55,593 bases of DNA from Porphyra umbilicalis (GCA_002049455.2 KV919177.1:1-55593), one strand, 5' to 3'; positions 1 to 11,179 are shown, counted from the first letter of the stretch. Numbers and translations are program-made. Notes: generated from the letters alone by a model not told the origin.

Positions 1-973
1 GGCGACGTGGAGGGTGCGGTTGGCGCCAAGGCGCACCGGCCTGTCAAGCTCCCCGTCAGACGCAACGAGGGGCCGCCCCGCCCAGCGGGATTGCAGCAGA
101 GCAGAGCGGCTGCGCGGGTGGACGAGGCACGGCCGGGACAGGCGCAGATGCGCGCACAATGTCGGGCGGTCGACGCCGACGGCGGAATCGGGCGAGAAAG
201 ATGCGGTCGGGGCTCGTAGCCATCTGGTCTCCTCTTCTGAATCGTCGCTACTGGCGACGGCCGACGGAATCGCCCAACAATGTCGCCCGTGCGGCAACAG
301 GCCAACATGTGGCGATCTGTCGCCACCTGTGTCCAGCCATCAAACCCTGGACAATACGGCATCTCGTCCAGTGGATCTGTTTTCCGCTCTCGAGAAGGGT
401 CCTTGCGCCTGCACGGCCCTGCCGCTGTCCACGGCTCCCAACGCTGAGACAAGCATCATAAGCGTGCTCAGTGTCTAGTATTACTGGTTAGTTTGGTACT
501 AAACGCGACTTGCACGGGATTGCCTGACCAGGAACAGACGCCTTCAAACAAAAAGGTGGCGGAATTGGTCTGCGCTTGAAGATAAGGCGACAAGGAAACC
601 GACACTAACAAAAGCTTAACTCGGACTCGGCTGCTGCGAGCAAAGCGGAGCTCCTGCCCTACACGGCGACGTTGACCATGGACACCTAAGACCCGACAAG
701 AGCACGTATTGTTCCTGTGACGTTGCCGACGTACGTAATATTTGGGTGGGCGGGGGGCGGCCTTTGCAGCACTCAGGTGCCCATTGTCGAGCAACGCAGG
801 CCCGCCAGCCGCACCCTGCACCCAGCACATGGGCGTGGTCCAAGTCAAGCAAGTCCTGCCACCACATCCAGCCCATTGCACCCTCCCCGCCTCACGCAAC
901 CACTCGCCGCAGCCTCCTCCCCCGCCTTTCACATCCCAATTGTTGCCCACTCCCGACCTGTCTTGGCATGCAC
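1..973. other. No confident gene; left edge
   Basis: Several short open frames overlap here on both strands, but none has recognisable motifs, a clear start context or splice sites. The stretch precedes the stop codon of the minus-strand transposase at 974 and may include the 3' flank or one end of that element. I looked for a CACTA-type terminal repeat pairing this side with the region after 4447 and did not find one. Confidence 0.4.
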
Positions 974-2395
974 CTAGCTGCTGGGGTTGAGCGCCCGAGA
1001 GGTGAAGGGGTAGAAGTGATTTGTAAAGAAGCGCTGTGCGCGACGCTCTTCCCAACTATCGGGGATGTTGGATGGAACCGCATGCAGCCCGTGCCTGTCT
1101 GCAAGGTCGAGGAAGTCGGGCACAACGTGCTCAAGACGAAGGACGCGCGCCAGAGGCACTTGGGCAAGCTCTGGCCACTCGGCCTCTGGGGTAGAAAACA
1201 GCCAGGCCATGCGTCGGCATCCTGACCTGGAGAGCGAGCAACGCGGAAGCGGTGGGAAGGGTCGCAGGCGCTGCACCGCGACGAAGTCATCAATGGCGCC
1301 GGCAAGCATCCGGACGACGAGGCGCGCCAATCCCAGCTGCCGTTCACCGTCCTTGGTCGAGTACCAAATGTAGTCGTAGCGGGGCTTTCTCATGTAGTCA
1401 TCGGTGGCGCAGGCAGTCTGCACCACGGACCGAGCACCCCACTCAAAGGTGCAAAAAAAGGTAAACGACGGGGACAGGACGATCATAGTGTCGGATGGCT
1501 GCTGCAGTAGTGCTCCCAAGGAACCCATCCCCGGTCGCTGCGCGGCCGTGCAGACGGTCACTCGTAACCCCCGGTGGGAGCGCGCCAATACCGGCACAGG
1601 GTCCATCGGCACATCACCCGCCTCAACGTCGACCTCGAGCAGAGTCTGGATGTCCTCGCCGCCATCCCTTGCTGCTTCATACAGCTCCCGCAACACCTCC
1701 TTCTGCGCCTCTGCTGCCCGCATCATCTGCAAGACGATGGTCGGCCCCCGCTTGTTGGTGCGCTGGTACATCCGCTTGCACGGCCCATGTAGACCCTCGT
1801 TCTCACTCGTATCACCCTCCCACAGGTTTCCGTTGTCCAGGAGAGCGGCAAGGAGGTGCGCGGCTAGCCGATGCGCTTTCGTAGTGTGCGCAGGACCGAA
1901 AAGCACGTCCACGTACTGCGTCACAAAGGAAGTCGCCTCGGAGGCCAACTCTCTCATCTGCTGCTCGGACATGCGGGCCGTGTCCTGCATGTTGTCCCCC
2001 ATCAAGCGTCCTCCCAGCACCGCCATTCGACAGTATACGTCGAGCACCGCCTCGTGCAGAGGGATATCACCAAACAGCTGCTGGTACCTTGCGGAGGAGA
2101 CCACGTCGGGCACCGTCGGGTCTGGGAGAGTCTCGTCAGCAGGCTCAAGGACTGCCCCGTCCTGACCGTGACCATCGTCCAGCTCTTCTTGTTCACCTCG
2201 CCTGGGGCGCCGGTTGAGAACCGACGCCGTCGCCGGAGCGGCGTCGAGGTGGCGCGCCGGTCTCTCCAGCGACGGCCCACCGATGCCCGCAATCATATGC
2301 GGCATCATCGGCAGGCCATGCCGCCAGAGCCGCCCGGTCATCTGCAGCTGCTTCTCCTCTGGTGGAACAAAAAATCTAGACGTTGAAGGAGACAC
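974..2395 (-). CDS. CACTA/Plavaka/KDZ-like transposase, C-terminal part
   Basis: This is the downstream half of a DDE transposase whose N-terminal half lies at 2504-4447 in the same frame. The segment starting LQMTGRLWRHGLPMMPHMI resembles the alpha-helical stretch after the catalytic core in Plavaka/KDZ/TNP2 transposases. Further on, TTKAHRLAAHLLA, then SENEGLHGPCKRMYQRTNKR and an arginine/methionine helix match the family block (K-H-x-x-x-H-L, E-x-x-H, K-x-x-Y-x-x-T-N-K-R) that carries the last catalytic glutamate. The rest, to a TAG stop, has no recognised domain. The listed 5' limit is only where the open frame begins; the exon probably starts near 2365, where CCACCAG could be an acceptor. 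Family assignment rests on motifs and is moderate; the exact subfamily is uncertain. Confidence 0.6.
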   Translation of the reverse strand: MSPSTSRFFVPPEEKQLQMTGRLWRHGLPMMPHMIAGIGGPSLERPARHLDAAPATASVLNRRPRRGEQEELDDGHGQDGAVLEPADETLPDPTVPDVVSSARYQQLFGDIPLHEAVLDVYCRMAVLGGRLMGDNMQDTARMSEQQMRELASEATSFVTQYVDVLFGPAHTTKAHRLAAHLLAALLDNGNLWEGDTSENEGLHGPCKRMYQRTNKRGPTIVLQMMRAAEAQKEVLRELYEAARDGGEDIQTLLEVDVEAGDVPMDPVPVLARSHRGLRVTVCTAAQRPGMGSLGALLQQPSDTMIVLSPSFTFFCTFEWGARSVVQTACATDDYMRKPRYDYIWYSTKDGERQLGLARLVVRMLAGAIDDFVAVQRLRPFPPLPRCSLSRSGCRRMAWLFSTPEAEWPELAQVPLARVLRLEHVVPDFLDLADRHGLHAVPSNIPDSWEERRAQRFFTNHFYPFTSRALNPSS

Positions 2396-2503
2396 AATAC
2401 CAACAAAACACCACGGGAAAGCGCGGTCAAGACGTAGCGTTTGTGTGAGTGTGTCTTCCCTGCCTTTCCCGCACTACCACCTATAGTAAGATGGAATGAA
2501 GGG
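2396..2503 (-). other. Probable intron or decay gap in transposase
   Basis: About 110 bp separate two open frames that are in the same reading frame and each hold different blocks of one transposase. On the minus strand the upstream frame contains GT-rich candidates near CTCTGTGTTAGTAC and the downstream side has TTTTTTGTTCCACCAG. The borders cannot be fixed by eye, and a nonsense mutation with local degeneration is the alternative. Confidence 0.4.
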
Positions 2504-4447
2504 TCATGAAACTCCAGTACGGTGTACTAACACAGAGTTGGGCAAGAAGAAACAGTCCCATACCGCAACGTACCCCGGTGGCGTTGGTGACGGAACACAA
2601 AGATGCCCCATCTCCCACGCACGCTTGTTCAGGGCGTCCAGGGATTGTTGCACTGGTCCCAGGCGCGCTGCCCCCCCACCACAGGCGACTCTTAGAAACG
2701 CCGGGAAGCGTTGCGCCACCATGCGAATGACACCCAGCTTCCATACGTGGAGTAAATCAAACGAGATGATACGGTACAGCAGCTGATTGTCCGTAGCCAA
2801 CCCAGCCACAGCAGCAATGGCGGGAACGAATGCGAGAGCACTGTACTCTGTACGGAGCATGCCGCGGAGCGATGGCCGCGGGTCGCGGTCGCGCGTGACG
2901 GCACCCACCAGCTGAGCATCAAGCCCTGTAGTCACGTCTCGCCCGTCGGCGCCCATCCCTTCAGGTCCTCCAGCCACGTCACGACGCACCATACAGTGCG
3001 AACAGAAGAACTCGCACGAGTTGCCCATTAGGCAGACGACGGACCGCTCGCCGAGTTGGTCTGCTACAAGGCCGAGTAGCCGCGGCACCGCCAGTAGGTC
3101 TGGCGAGCCCGCAAACGAGACGGTAACACCGTCCTGGCTGGCACCGATGAAGCGGCGGAGAAGGATTGCCAGACAACGCTGCAACAAGCCGTTGCATGCG
3201 TCGCTCGCGCGGCGTCGGGCCGCCGCACTCCTTTCCACAGGCTTGCCGACATGTGGCACATAGCCCACGGTGACCCATTGGACTGTACGGTCGCGGACGT
3301 TGAGCACGCGAACACGAATAGGGTAGACGTAATGAGCGCCAGACCACGACACAACCGCCTCGTCGACGAAAAGCTGCACGCCCAGTACAAACGCGAGCGA
3401 GCCGTGTCGCCCACGGACGATGCTCTCCTCGGCGAGGAAGAGGTCGCTGTCGAGCATGTCGGCGCGAAGGCGCGTCGCGTCGGGGGCCAAACCCAACTCC
3501 TCCCCCCAAAACTGGACGTGCTCAGCACACCGAAGGAGGTCCAAGACGACATGCAACAGGTCCCTGGAGTAAAAGATAAACCGCCCTCCCTCCACCTCCA
3601 GCGGAGTCTCATCCCAGCATAGCTTCGAGAGCACGCGTCGCTGCTCTTCGCGTACGGCGGAAACAAATGCAGAACGGCTCCCGAAGGACTGCGTAACCTC
3701 GCCTCCCACCTCCCCCGCCAGCTCGCCACCCTCCCCATCTGACGGGTCACCAGGATGAATGCCCCGAGGGGCGGTCGGAGCATGCTCCTGTGGAGCCGGC
3801 GGTGCGCGCCGTCGAGCACGCGCAATGTGGCGCCCCCCATCTTGCCGCATGAATGCACCCTCCTCCGCGAGAAACAAGACCGAGACGTACCACATCTGAT
3901 CGGCTTGCGACAGCCCGGGTCCACCGGCGCTCAGCGCGAACTTGAGGACCTCCCGCAATAGTGGGGTGTTGAATCGTGTCAGTCGCAGACCCACCTCGGG
4001 GGGGACCAGGCGTCTGGTCTTGGAGGCCTCTGGCAGCGACTCGTAGTAGGCGCGAATCCGAGCAGCCGTGGAAGCGTAGAAGACATGTCGAGGGCGAGGC
4101 ACAGCAAGAGACCCACGCGTGAACCCATCGGGAGGGATGCGCACGAAGCCCAAGCCGCCGAGCTCTGGTCGTGCGGCGTCATTGGCGGTATCGGCTTGGT
4201 GACCAGCAGGAGACAATAGGCGAACGCCACCGACGTCGTCACCCGTAAAGGCGTGGCCAACGTCCCCATGCGTTTCACGTAACACTGCACCATGCCCGCT
4301 CGCGGCGGGACGCAAGTGCTGTTCGACGAAGCCTTCCGGCGGCACGAGCCTGTTCCTCGTGCTGTGACGCACGCTCATGTGACGCACACGCGTCTGTGGG
4401 GAGCAAAACACACGCGGGCAGAACCAGCATACCCAACACGCGTTCAT
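2504..4447 (-). CDS. CACTA/Plavaka/KDZ-like transposase, N-terminal part
   Basis: This is the upstream half (647 residues) of a DDE transposase that should act in the nucleus to cut element ends. Residues about 6-25 form a C2H2 zinc finger (CWFC, then HMSVRH; C-x2-C-x12-H-x4-H), as is common at the N-terminus of Plavaka and KDZ proteins. In the middle, LFVDEAVVSWSGAHYVYPI followed by RVRVLNV and VGYVPH matches the Plavaka core block, in which a conserved Asp precedes a Y-P-x-x-x-x-x-x-N stretch. Later, SCEFFCSHCMVRR is a Cys-pair block, and ISFDLLHVWKLGVIRMV matches the family D-x-x-H-x-x-x-L-G-V block. The protein continues in the ORF at 974-2395. The start codon is an ATG at the 4447 end. 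No terminal repeats were found, so element limits are unknown. It could equally be described as TNP2-like; confidence in the CACTA-related superfamily is fair. Confidence 0.6.
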   Translation of the reverse strand: MNACWVCWFCPRVFCSPQTRVRHMSVRHSTRNRLVPPEGFVEQHLRPAASGHGAVLRETHGDVGHAFTGDDVGGVRLLSPAGHQADTANDAARPELGGLGFVRIPPDGFTRGSLAVPRPRHVFYASTAARIRAYYESLPEASKTRRLVPPEVGLRLTRFNTPLLREVLKFALSAGGPGLSQADQMWYVSVLFLAEEGAFMRQDGGRHIARARRRAPPAPQEHAPTAPRGIHPGDPSDGEGGELAGEVGGEVTQSFGSRSAFVSAVREEQRRVLSKLCWDETPLEVEGGRFIFYSRDLLHVVLDLLRCAEHVQFWGEELGLAPDATRLRADMLDSDLFLAEESIVRGRHGSLAFVLGVQLFVDEAVVSWSGAHYVYPIRVRVLNVRDRTVQWVTVGYVPHVGKPVERSAAARRRASDACNGLLQRCLAILLRRFIGASQDGVTVSFAGSPDLLAVPRLLGLVADQLGERSVVCLMGNSCEFFCSHCMVRRDVAGGPEGMGADGRDVTTGLDAQLVGAVTRDRDPRPSLRGMLRTEYSALAFVPAIAAVAGLATDNQLLYRIISFDLLHVWKLGVIRMVAQRFPAFLRVACGGGAARLGPVQQSLDALNKRAWEMGHLCVPSPTPPGYVAVWDCFFLPNSVLVHRTGVS

Positions 4448-6756
4448 TGGTACACTCGCATCTGTGGCAGCAGACGGTTTTCATTGAGGTCACACCAGGC
4501 AGTTGGTCAAGAGCACAGAATGATCAGTAAACAAGATACAACATGGCACGAGGGCGTGAAAACTACCGTCTCTGACGGGGGTTCACCACTGGTAGAGGCA
4601 CAAGGCTGGCAACCACCCCAGCTCACGCCGTGAAAAGACAGGAGAAGGCACCAATGACGAATAAACGTACAGCAAAAGGAAAGCGCAAGAAACAGGGGAC
4701 CGCAGGGGACGAACCCTCCGCATCCAATCGCGCCAATCCGCAGTAGTGGTTTGCAGCGGCCACTTGGGCGGGTGGGAGATCGTCGGCACTTGTTACAGTT
4801 TGCTGCAGGCTTGCTTCGAGCTCGTGGTGGTTACAGAAAGCGAGGTGGTCAACGGGGCGCCCGCGGTAAAGCTATTGCCGCGGGGGGGGGTTGGGGGGGG
4901 TGGTCGAAACAGGAACGAGTGGGACAGGCACCCCGTCTGCCGCCGACGGCAGTGTCCCAGCCGGCGGTGACACAATGGTCACGCAAGTCAGCGGTGGCCG
5001 CTGGAAGTCAGCTCTCAGACAGGTGATCCGATGCGCAGTAGCCCGCAGGAAGTGCAACAGAGCAGGAAGTCGAGGCGGGAGCACAGCGCCGCCGCTACCA
5101 GCTGGTCCTGCAGGACTGACAATCGAATTGAAGGGCTGGGAAGAGTACCGGTCGCAGACGCCACCAGACGATGCGATGGAAAACAAACAAATGGGAGGAC
5201 AGAGATTGACGCGAAAGCAGCAGACGGGTGCCAGCTTGCTGCCGGTGGCGTCGCCGGACCGCGGCGCGCGGGGTGACGATGAGATGGTGCCACGGACCAA
5301 GACCGTCACGGCACTTGCACGCCGATGCCATCCAGTGTGCCTAAATTGAACTGGCCCACTTGTCGGAAGTGTAAATCCATCATTTTCTTACAAGTTTTGA
5401 TCGCCGGTTTTGTTGTACCGAGGTCCTATTGGTCGTCCGCCTCTAGATTCAATGTAGACACAGGATTGGAAGAGGACTCTTTCGCAATTAGGCGAGGTGC
5501 ACTTGTTGCCGCCGGGTTGACGGTGCGGGAGATACTGTCCTTAGGTGTCGCCCACCCGACTCGCTTGCCTCCACGTGAGCGCGTTGCAACCCACGGCCGC
5601 CGACGTCGGTTCCGCTTCCCTCGTCCACCTCCCCGAGCTGTGGTCCGCACTAAGTTCGTACCCCCCCCCGCTGCCGCCTCCCCGCGCGACGGCGCCACCC
5701 TTGCAGACCGTGTCTCGTCCTGGCACCCTTTTCGACCACCACCTGTGGCCTGGCAACGCACCCCGGTGATCTCTGGTACTGCGTGTGTGGTGGGCCTCGT
5801 CTTAACCCCCGTCGTTGGTCCTCTTTCGGTGTTACGCACCAGTTGCTCGATGGACGTTGCCACCTCCCTCTCATTTCACGGTCATGTGCCACTGCGTCGC
5901 TGATGAGCGCCCCCTGTAGCCCGCCCCGTGACTTGCACGTCTTGCCGCTTCCCGGAGCCCCCCCCGGTCCCCCGATGACGGTCTTCTGCTCGGCCTGCGG
6001 GCCGGTGGCCGCCCTTCCGCACCGATGAGGAACACGTGGGTCTGGGCTGGCGGACACGGGGACCGCGACCGTGCTGATGAGGTGGAGACAGCCGGCCTCG
6101 GGCGTGGGTCACCGACCCACGCTGGAGATTCCGCGCGCCCAGTACCCGCGATGGTGTACCCTGGGGCTGGCGCGCTCGGCAGGAGTGCAGGGGCCAGAGC
6201 TTCCAGTAGGCAAGGGGCGGGGTGACCCATGCGTGGGGTCCTCGACTTGGTCGAGGTGCCCGCCGTGCCGTGGGTGCAAACCTCGTTGCTGCGCGGCGTC
6301 CGTGAACTGTCGGGGGGCATTGTCGATGTACCACGCTTGGACCCGCTTGCTTGGGACGATGGCGTGAGCGGAGATTGAGTGCGTGTCCTGTGCCTGACGA
6401 CGGCCCGGGCGGCGCGTGTTGCAGCTGTCGCGGGGCGAAGCGGTGTGGACGCGCGGGCGCCGCAAGCGTGTACGCGCTGGGCAGTGTGCTCGTTGGCTGT
6501 TGAGGGTCAAGGCCGATGCGGGCTCCCATGTCGGTGGCAGGTCGGGTATTAATACCCGGCCACCTCTCAGAGAGCACTCCCCCCCCACTCCCTCATCGCG
6601 CCTGTCCGACCGTCACCCTCATGCGCACTACTCCGCTGTGTCGCCGCCACCGCTGGCAACTGATCTCCCCGCCCCTGTTGCTGTTTCCCCTTCATCACCC
6701 GACGCTTGGCCCCCCTCTCATCCCCACTTTGGCGGCCGCGCCCGAACTCTTCTGGG
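4448..6756. other. Intergenic, no supported gene
   Basis: Open frames of up to about 230 codons occur on both strands, but they overlap each other in a GC-rich background and lack motifs, splice sites or good start contexts. G and C homopolymers are present near 4880-4900 and 5660. The last few hundred bases may hold the promoter and 5' leader of the three-exon gene starting at 6757. Confidence 0.4.
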
Positions 6757-9700
6757 ATGGCGCCGCCTCCGTCACCGGCGGTGCGCGCCACGCGCTCATC
6801 AACCAAGCGGCCGTTGTCACAGACTGAAGACGACATCATTGACGTGGACCAGCCGGTCGCCGTTCCCGTTATGTCCTCGGGCAAGGGCAAGGGCAAGGCT
6901 GTGGTGTCGTGCTCAATGGAGGAGCCGATTGATGTCGACGACCCTGCGTCGTGGGTCGGCCCGCCGAGTGGTGCTGGAGGCTCGTCAAGCTCGGCCCCGT
7001 TGGGCCCGCCACCGCCCCGCCTCAAGTTTTCCGGGGCGGTCGGCATGGCTCTGTACGAGCAAAAGATGGAGGTCCTCACGGAGGAGGCCAGCATGCTCGT
7101 CGATGGTGGCGGGCCCGCTATGTCTTCCAGTGCGGTGCCGTCGCTTCCGGGGCCGTCTGGGAGTACATTTTCGGTCGCTGCGGCACCGACGCCGTCGAGT
7201 CACCGTCGTCGTGCTTCCGCCTCGGCACGGCCTTATCTCGCCCCCACGGTGTCGCCCGCGCCGGACTCCCTGCTGTACCTCAACCGCGGCAACCGTGTGG
7301 AGCAGGAGGTGCTTCCTGTGGCTCCGGCGACGATGCCGCTGCCCCCCTCGTCCAAGTCGCGTCGACACGGGTCCCGCCATGCACGTTCTTCGCTCCCGCG
7401 CAAGCCTCGCAAGTTTGTCTCAAGGGCGCCGCGGATGACTGCACCGTCGTCTCCTTACGTGTTCCCGGACCCGCCGACACCTTCCGCGTCGCAGTCGTCG
7501 CTGTCGTCGAAGAGCCACGATGGACATGACACCGACGCGGACGACGTCGTAGGCAACAAGCTCGCCAACGACGGTCATGACCAGCGTGCTGCTGGTGTCC
7601 AGGCGGCTGGACAAGAAGATAGCCGGAAAAAGAATGCTGTCGTGTCTGAGGGCGGGCTGGCACTTGGCTGCAGTGCCGCGCCCTCCTGCAACCTCGGTGA
7701 AGGGTCTAAGTCGACGGATGGTGGCTTTTTAGTGGACGAGGACGATGTGGCGCACCTGCAGACACCGTTGCCTGGTACAGCGGCGCTGCCTGCGCGCCGT
7801 GGCGCAGCGGCTGGGGCCGCCTTCGAGGCTGCTACGGGTCGTGTTCGTGCGGCGACCGTTCTCAACGACGACAGTCGGTCGCGCCAAGGCGCCACGCGAA
7901 CCGATCAAGCGATCGCTGCGGCGGCGGCTCTTGACGTCGAAGCACTGGCGGATCGGACGCGTAATCCGCGAATGTTTCCGGCCGCGTTCTGGATGCCTGG
8001 CGCCCAGGCTGTATTTTCGGAGTACTCGGGGCAGAACGTGCCTCGAACTCTTCCTCCACTTCCACGCAACATCATGCCAGCAACCGCTCGAGTTCAGGGC
8101 AATCCTGTTGGCGTGCTCGCGCCCCGGCCACTGTCGCTGCCGCCGCCGTCGCTGCCGCCGCCGTCGCTGTCGCCGCCGTCGCTGCCGCCGCCGTCGCTGC
8201 CGCCGCCGTCGCTGCCGCCACAGCCGCCGGCGCGGCAGGCTCCTCTTGTCGCCTTCCTTCCTGTCGGGACTGGGGCGCGTCCGCAGTGCTCGACCCCTCC
8301 TCCTTATGGAGATGGTGCAGGTTTTGAGGACCTGGTCACGCCGGTTGCGTCACCGGCTGCAGTGCCTGCTTCGTCGTCGGCTGGCTCTCCGGACTACTCT
8401 TTTCAGCCGTCCTCTGGAAAGCGTCGCCGAGTCAGTGCCGCTCGTGCGTCACGGGCGGCTACGGGTTCGGCCTCTGGTGCTGCTTCCGGTGCCCTGGTTG
8501 CGGATCAGGCCGCCACACGGACACAAGATGCCCTGTTGGACGCCTTGCGTAATGGTTTCTCTTCTGTACGCCGGGAGCTCACACGCCTGCGCTCGGAGGT
8601 GGTCGTCGTCAAGGCACAAGCGGCCTCCTCATTGCGCCGTATGGACGGTCTGGCTGCAGCTGCTGATGACCGCCAGTCGCATCACGGCGCCGTCATTGGG
8701 CGTCTTGTGCGGCTCGAGGCATCCATTCAAGGACTTGGTGAACGTATGCCCAAGACGGAGGACGAGGGGGTTCCCACTGAGCAGAGCTCCTTGACCCTGG
8801 TGAATGAGATCAAGGTAAGTGACGTGTGAGCGTGAATTCCATGTCGCTTCTGTCACCGTGGCAGACACCAGACTGTCTTTGTCACTTTTTCATGTGCATG
8901 ATGACTCCGTGCCGGTTTGGAGGACGGGTCACAGCTGCCCATGTGAGCGGGCATCATTTTCGGTTGTCCGAGGCTCGGCTCCGTGGCTGTTTTCTGACTT
9001 ATCATGGTGTGCACCTGTTTTCTTTCGATGTATGCGACTGGTCTTTGTTACGCAGGAGCTGTTCCTGGAGGGGCTGGTGGAGGAAATTCGAGACGCCACG
9101 TCCTCGAGGGAGGTCTACCCATCACCGGAGGTGATCAACGCGCGGCTCCTGCGCGTCGCCGCCATTGCCATGAAAGTGACCGAGGAGGATGCGGCGAAGA
9201 AGCTTCAAGAGAAGATGTTACTTCCAGTCCGGAAGCCCGCCAAGGGCATGGCGCGTGTCCTAGCGCACCAGTACATCAAGCGCGTGATGTCGCACCTGAA
9301 TAGCTCCTTGACGTCGACGGCAGTGTCGACGTTTGTCAAGAAGATCCACGAGCTTCGGGGCATGGGCACCTGGACGACGCCGTCGTCATCATCTACTCGC
9401 AGACAGCTGGCACTCTCACCCGAGGAATGCCTCGAACTGTTGAACGGCGACTCCTTCTTTGTGGACGCGCATGGCCGCCTAGCCACATTGGACGCCGTGG
9501 CAAACGTTATTGAGGAGCTCGACGGGACGACTAAGATGGTCACCTGGTCGGGCACGAACAAGGCGTCGCGCGTAATCCGCTGTTACTTCGGCCACGTCGC
9601 CAATGTCTCGTTTCGGGTATGTTTTGTCCCCTCCGCTTGTTCCTGTGCCCCTCGTTCGTTGTGTGGGTGTGAATCATTCCCTGGCCTCCCACGTGGTGAT

Positions 9701-10323
9701 GTTTGTCGGTCTCCTTCGCACTGTCGACGAGGTTTTTGCTAACCTAGTGTGTTCTCGGGCCCGGTTCCGGTTGTGTATGCACTCTTGTTGGGTTTCTCTG
9801 TGTGTAACCTGTGATGTGGGCGTACCTACAGATTCGGTCGTACCTCCGGAATCGAGCCGGCCTTCCGCCGGTCACTGCAGGCAGTGGCCCCTTGAACGAG
9901 GGGCACCGCTCTCTCTATGAGCGCGAGCTTTTGTTCCTGCATGTGGCGTTGCCGAAGGACTCGGACGTGCATGACGGACTACAGCTACTCGACGGTGGCG
10001 ATGCGGAGCGTCAGCGTATGGTCACTGCTACAGACGTCGGCGGCGTTGCTGCGCCAGCAGCGCCCCCTGCCCCAGTCCTAGTCGCCCCGCTGGTCCAAAT
10101 GCCGGCCGGTGCCCCGAGCCCCGGCCAGACCTTGCCGCTCCCACCCCACCCGATGCAGCTGGAGCCGCTGCCGCCGCACTTGCAGGTAGGAGGCCATGCC
10201 GCGCCCGCTGTTGGGCCTTCCGCCGCCACACCCGAGTACGACGAGGAAGAGGATGACGAGATCCGCCCTGTTGCAGATGAGAGCGCCGCCCAGTGGCAGG
10301 CGTACCGTGCCTCTCGCTCTTGA
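6757..10323 (+). CDS. Unrecognised three-exon gene, about 1036 aa
   Basis: I do not recognise the family. The first in-frame ATG (6757, GGGATGGCG, good context) opens exon 1 (6757-8814). Exon 2 is 9056-9616 and exon 3 is 9832-10323, ending in TGA. Both donors (GTAAGT, GTATGT) and acceptors (ACGCAG, CTACAG) are strong, and both introns are in phase 0, giving about 1036 residues. The N-terminal two-thirds is disordered and Ser/Pro-rich, with two acidic motifs (DDIIDVD near residue 26 and EPIDVDD near 55) that resemble SUMO-interacting motifs, basic patches such as GKRRRVS, and an (SLPPP)n tract. The end of exon 1 looks coiled-coil (LRNGFSSVRRELTRLRSEVV). Exon 2 is a compact helical region (EELDGTTKMVTWSGTNKAS). 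The C-terminus is acidic (EYDEEEDDE). It may be a host nuclear protein or an accessory gene of the neighbouring transposon. Confidence 0.72.
8131..8220 (+). repeat. In-frame 15-bp repeat (SLPPP)n
   Basis: About six copies of a 15-bp unit, TCGCTGCCGCCGCCG with small variants (one copy carries a T in place of G), sit within exon 1 of the three-exon gene. They encode a Ser-Leu-Pro-Pro-Pro array and keep the frame, so copy number could vary without breaking the protein. Confidence 0.85.
8815..9055 (+). other. Intron 1 of three-exon gene
   Basis: The donor AAG|GTAAGT and the acceptor TTTGTTACGCAG|GAG flank 241 bp. Exons on both sides are in phase 0. Read through, the upstream frame hits TGA at 8827. 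Confidence 0.8.
9617..9831 (+). other. Intron 2 of three-exon gene
   Basis: The donor TTTCGG|GTATGT and the acceptor GCGTACCTACAG|ATT flank 215 bp, again in phase 0. The downstream exon stays open for 163 codons to TGA at 10321-10323. Confidence 0.78.
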
Positions 10324-10445
10324 GTACATTCTGCTCGGCCGCCGAGTACTTCATGCCGTTCGGGCGTTTTGATGGCTTCACGGACCCCGTCTTCTCGTCT
10401 TGCCATGTGGTACGGCTCTCAATCTGTTTGTCTCCCCTGTGACTC

Positions 10446-10677
10446 CGTCTGTGCCGCCCAAGCGTCCCGGTGGGTCGTTGGATACCGCCGTCTCGCGCTG
10501 GCCACGGACGACGTCGTCTTTCTTTATCTGCTTTGTTCTTTTATCGTCGTACTGGCTATGTCTTCTGTGCCGCTCAGGCGTTCTGGTGGGTCGTTGGATA
10601 CCGCCGTCTCGCGCTGGCCACGGACGTCGTCGTCTTTGTTTATCTGCTTTGTTCTCCCATCCGTGTGTTGGTACCGC
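10446..10677 (+). repeat. 116-bp tandem duplication
   Basis: Two copies of a segment containing GGTGGGTCGTTGGATACCG start their shared core at 10469 and 10585. They continue into a T-rich tail (TTTATCTGCTTTGTTCT). The pair lies just downstream of the three-exon gene, probably in its 3' UTR or flank. Confidence 0.8.
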
Positions 10678-11129
10678 TTTCCTTTCGCGTGGGGCTGGTT
10701 TGGCATCTGCTGGCGTCCCTGTCCGTCGTGCGTTGGGGTGGTGTGCGGAGCCGTGATGGAGCCGTAGTCAACAAAACAAACATGGGCCCTGTGTTTCTTC
10801 TGTGATATAGCGCTATCGTGCTCACCTTGGTGAGCTCACACTAGTTCCAGCGCTCCCCACTAATGTAATTCAAAACGACTACATGTACTCGCCGAAGCGG
10901 GACTGCATCGCTGCCACCTAAGACAACGGCACCATGGCGCCTAATCCGTGCCAGACGACGCGGCTTCGGTCTCGTTTTTGCTCGGTTCTCGAGTGCACTC
11001 GTGATCCAGAGCTCAGCATCTGGACGCGACTGGAACATAATCGGCCGAGTTCAAGCTCCGTTCAAGCACACAGTGCCGAATGGATCGGCGTTCTGTTTGC
11101 GCTGCGGCCATCAGCGACGATGGCGGGGG

Positions 11130-11179
11130 CCCTTTCGCGCCTGTCTTGGCCGGGCCCTTTCGCGCCTGTCTTGGCCGGG
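11130..11179 (+). repeat. Perfect 25-bp tandem pair
   Basis: Two exact consecutive copies of a 25-bp unit beginning CCCTTTCGCGCCTG and ending TTGGCCGGG. The perfect identity implies a recent duplication. Confidence 0.9.

Noticed and set aside
5325..5903. Plus-strand frame of 192 codons
   Set aside because: No motif, poor start context and overlapping minus-strand frames; treated as chance.
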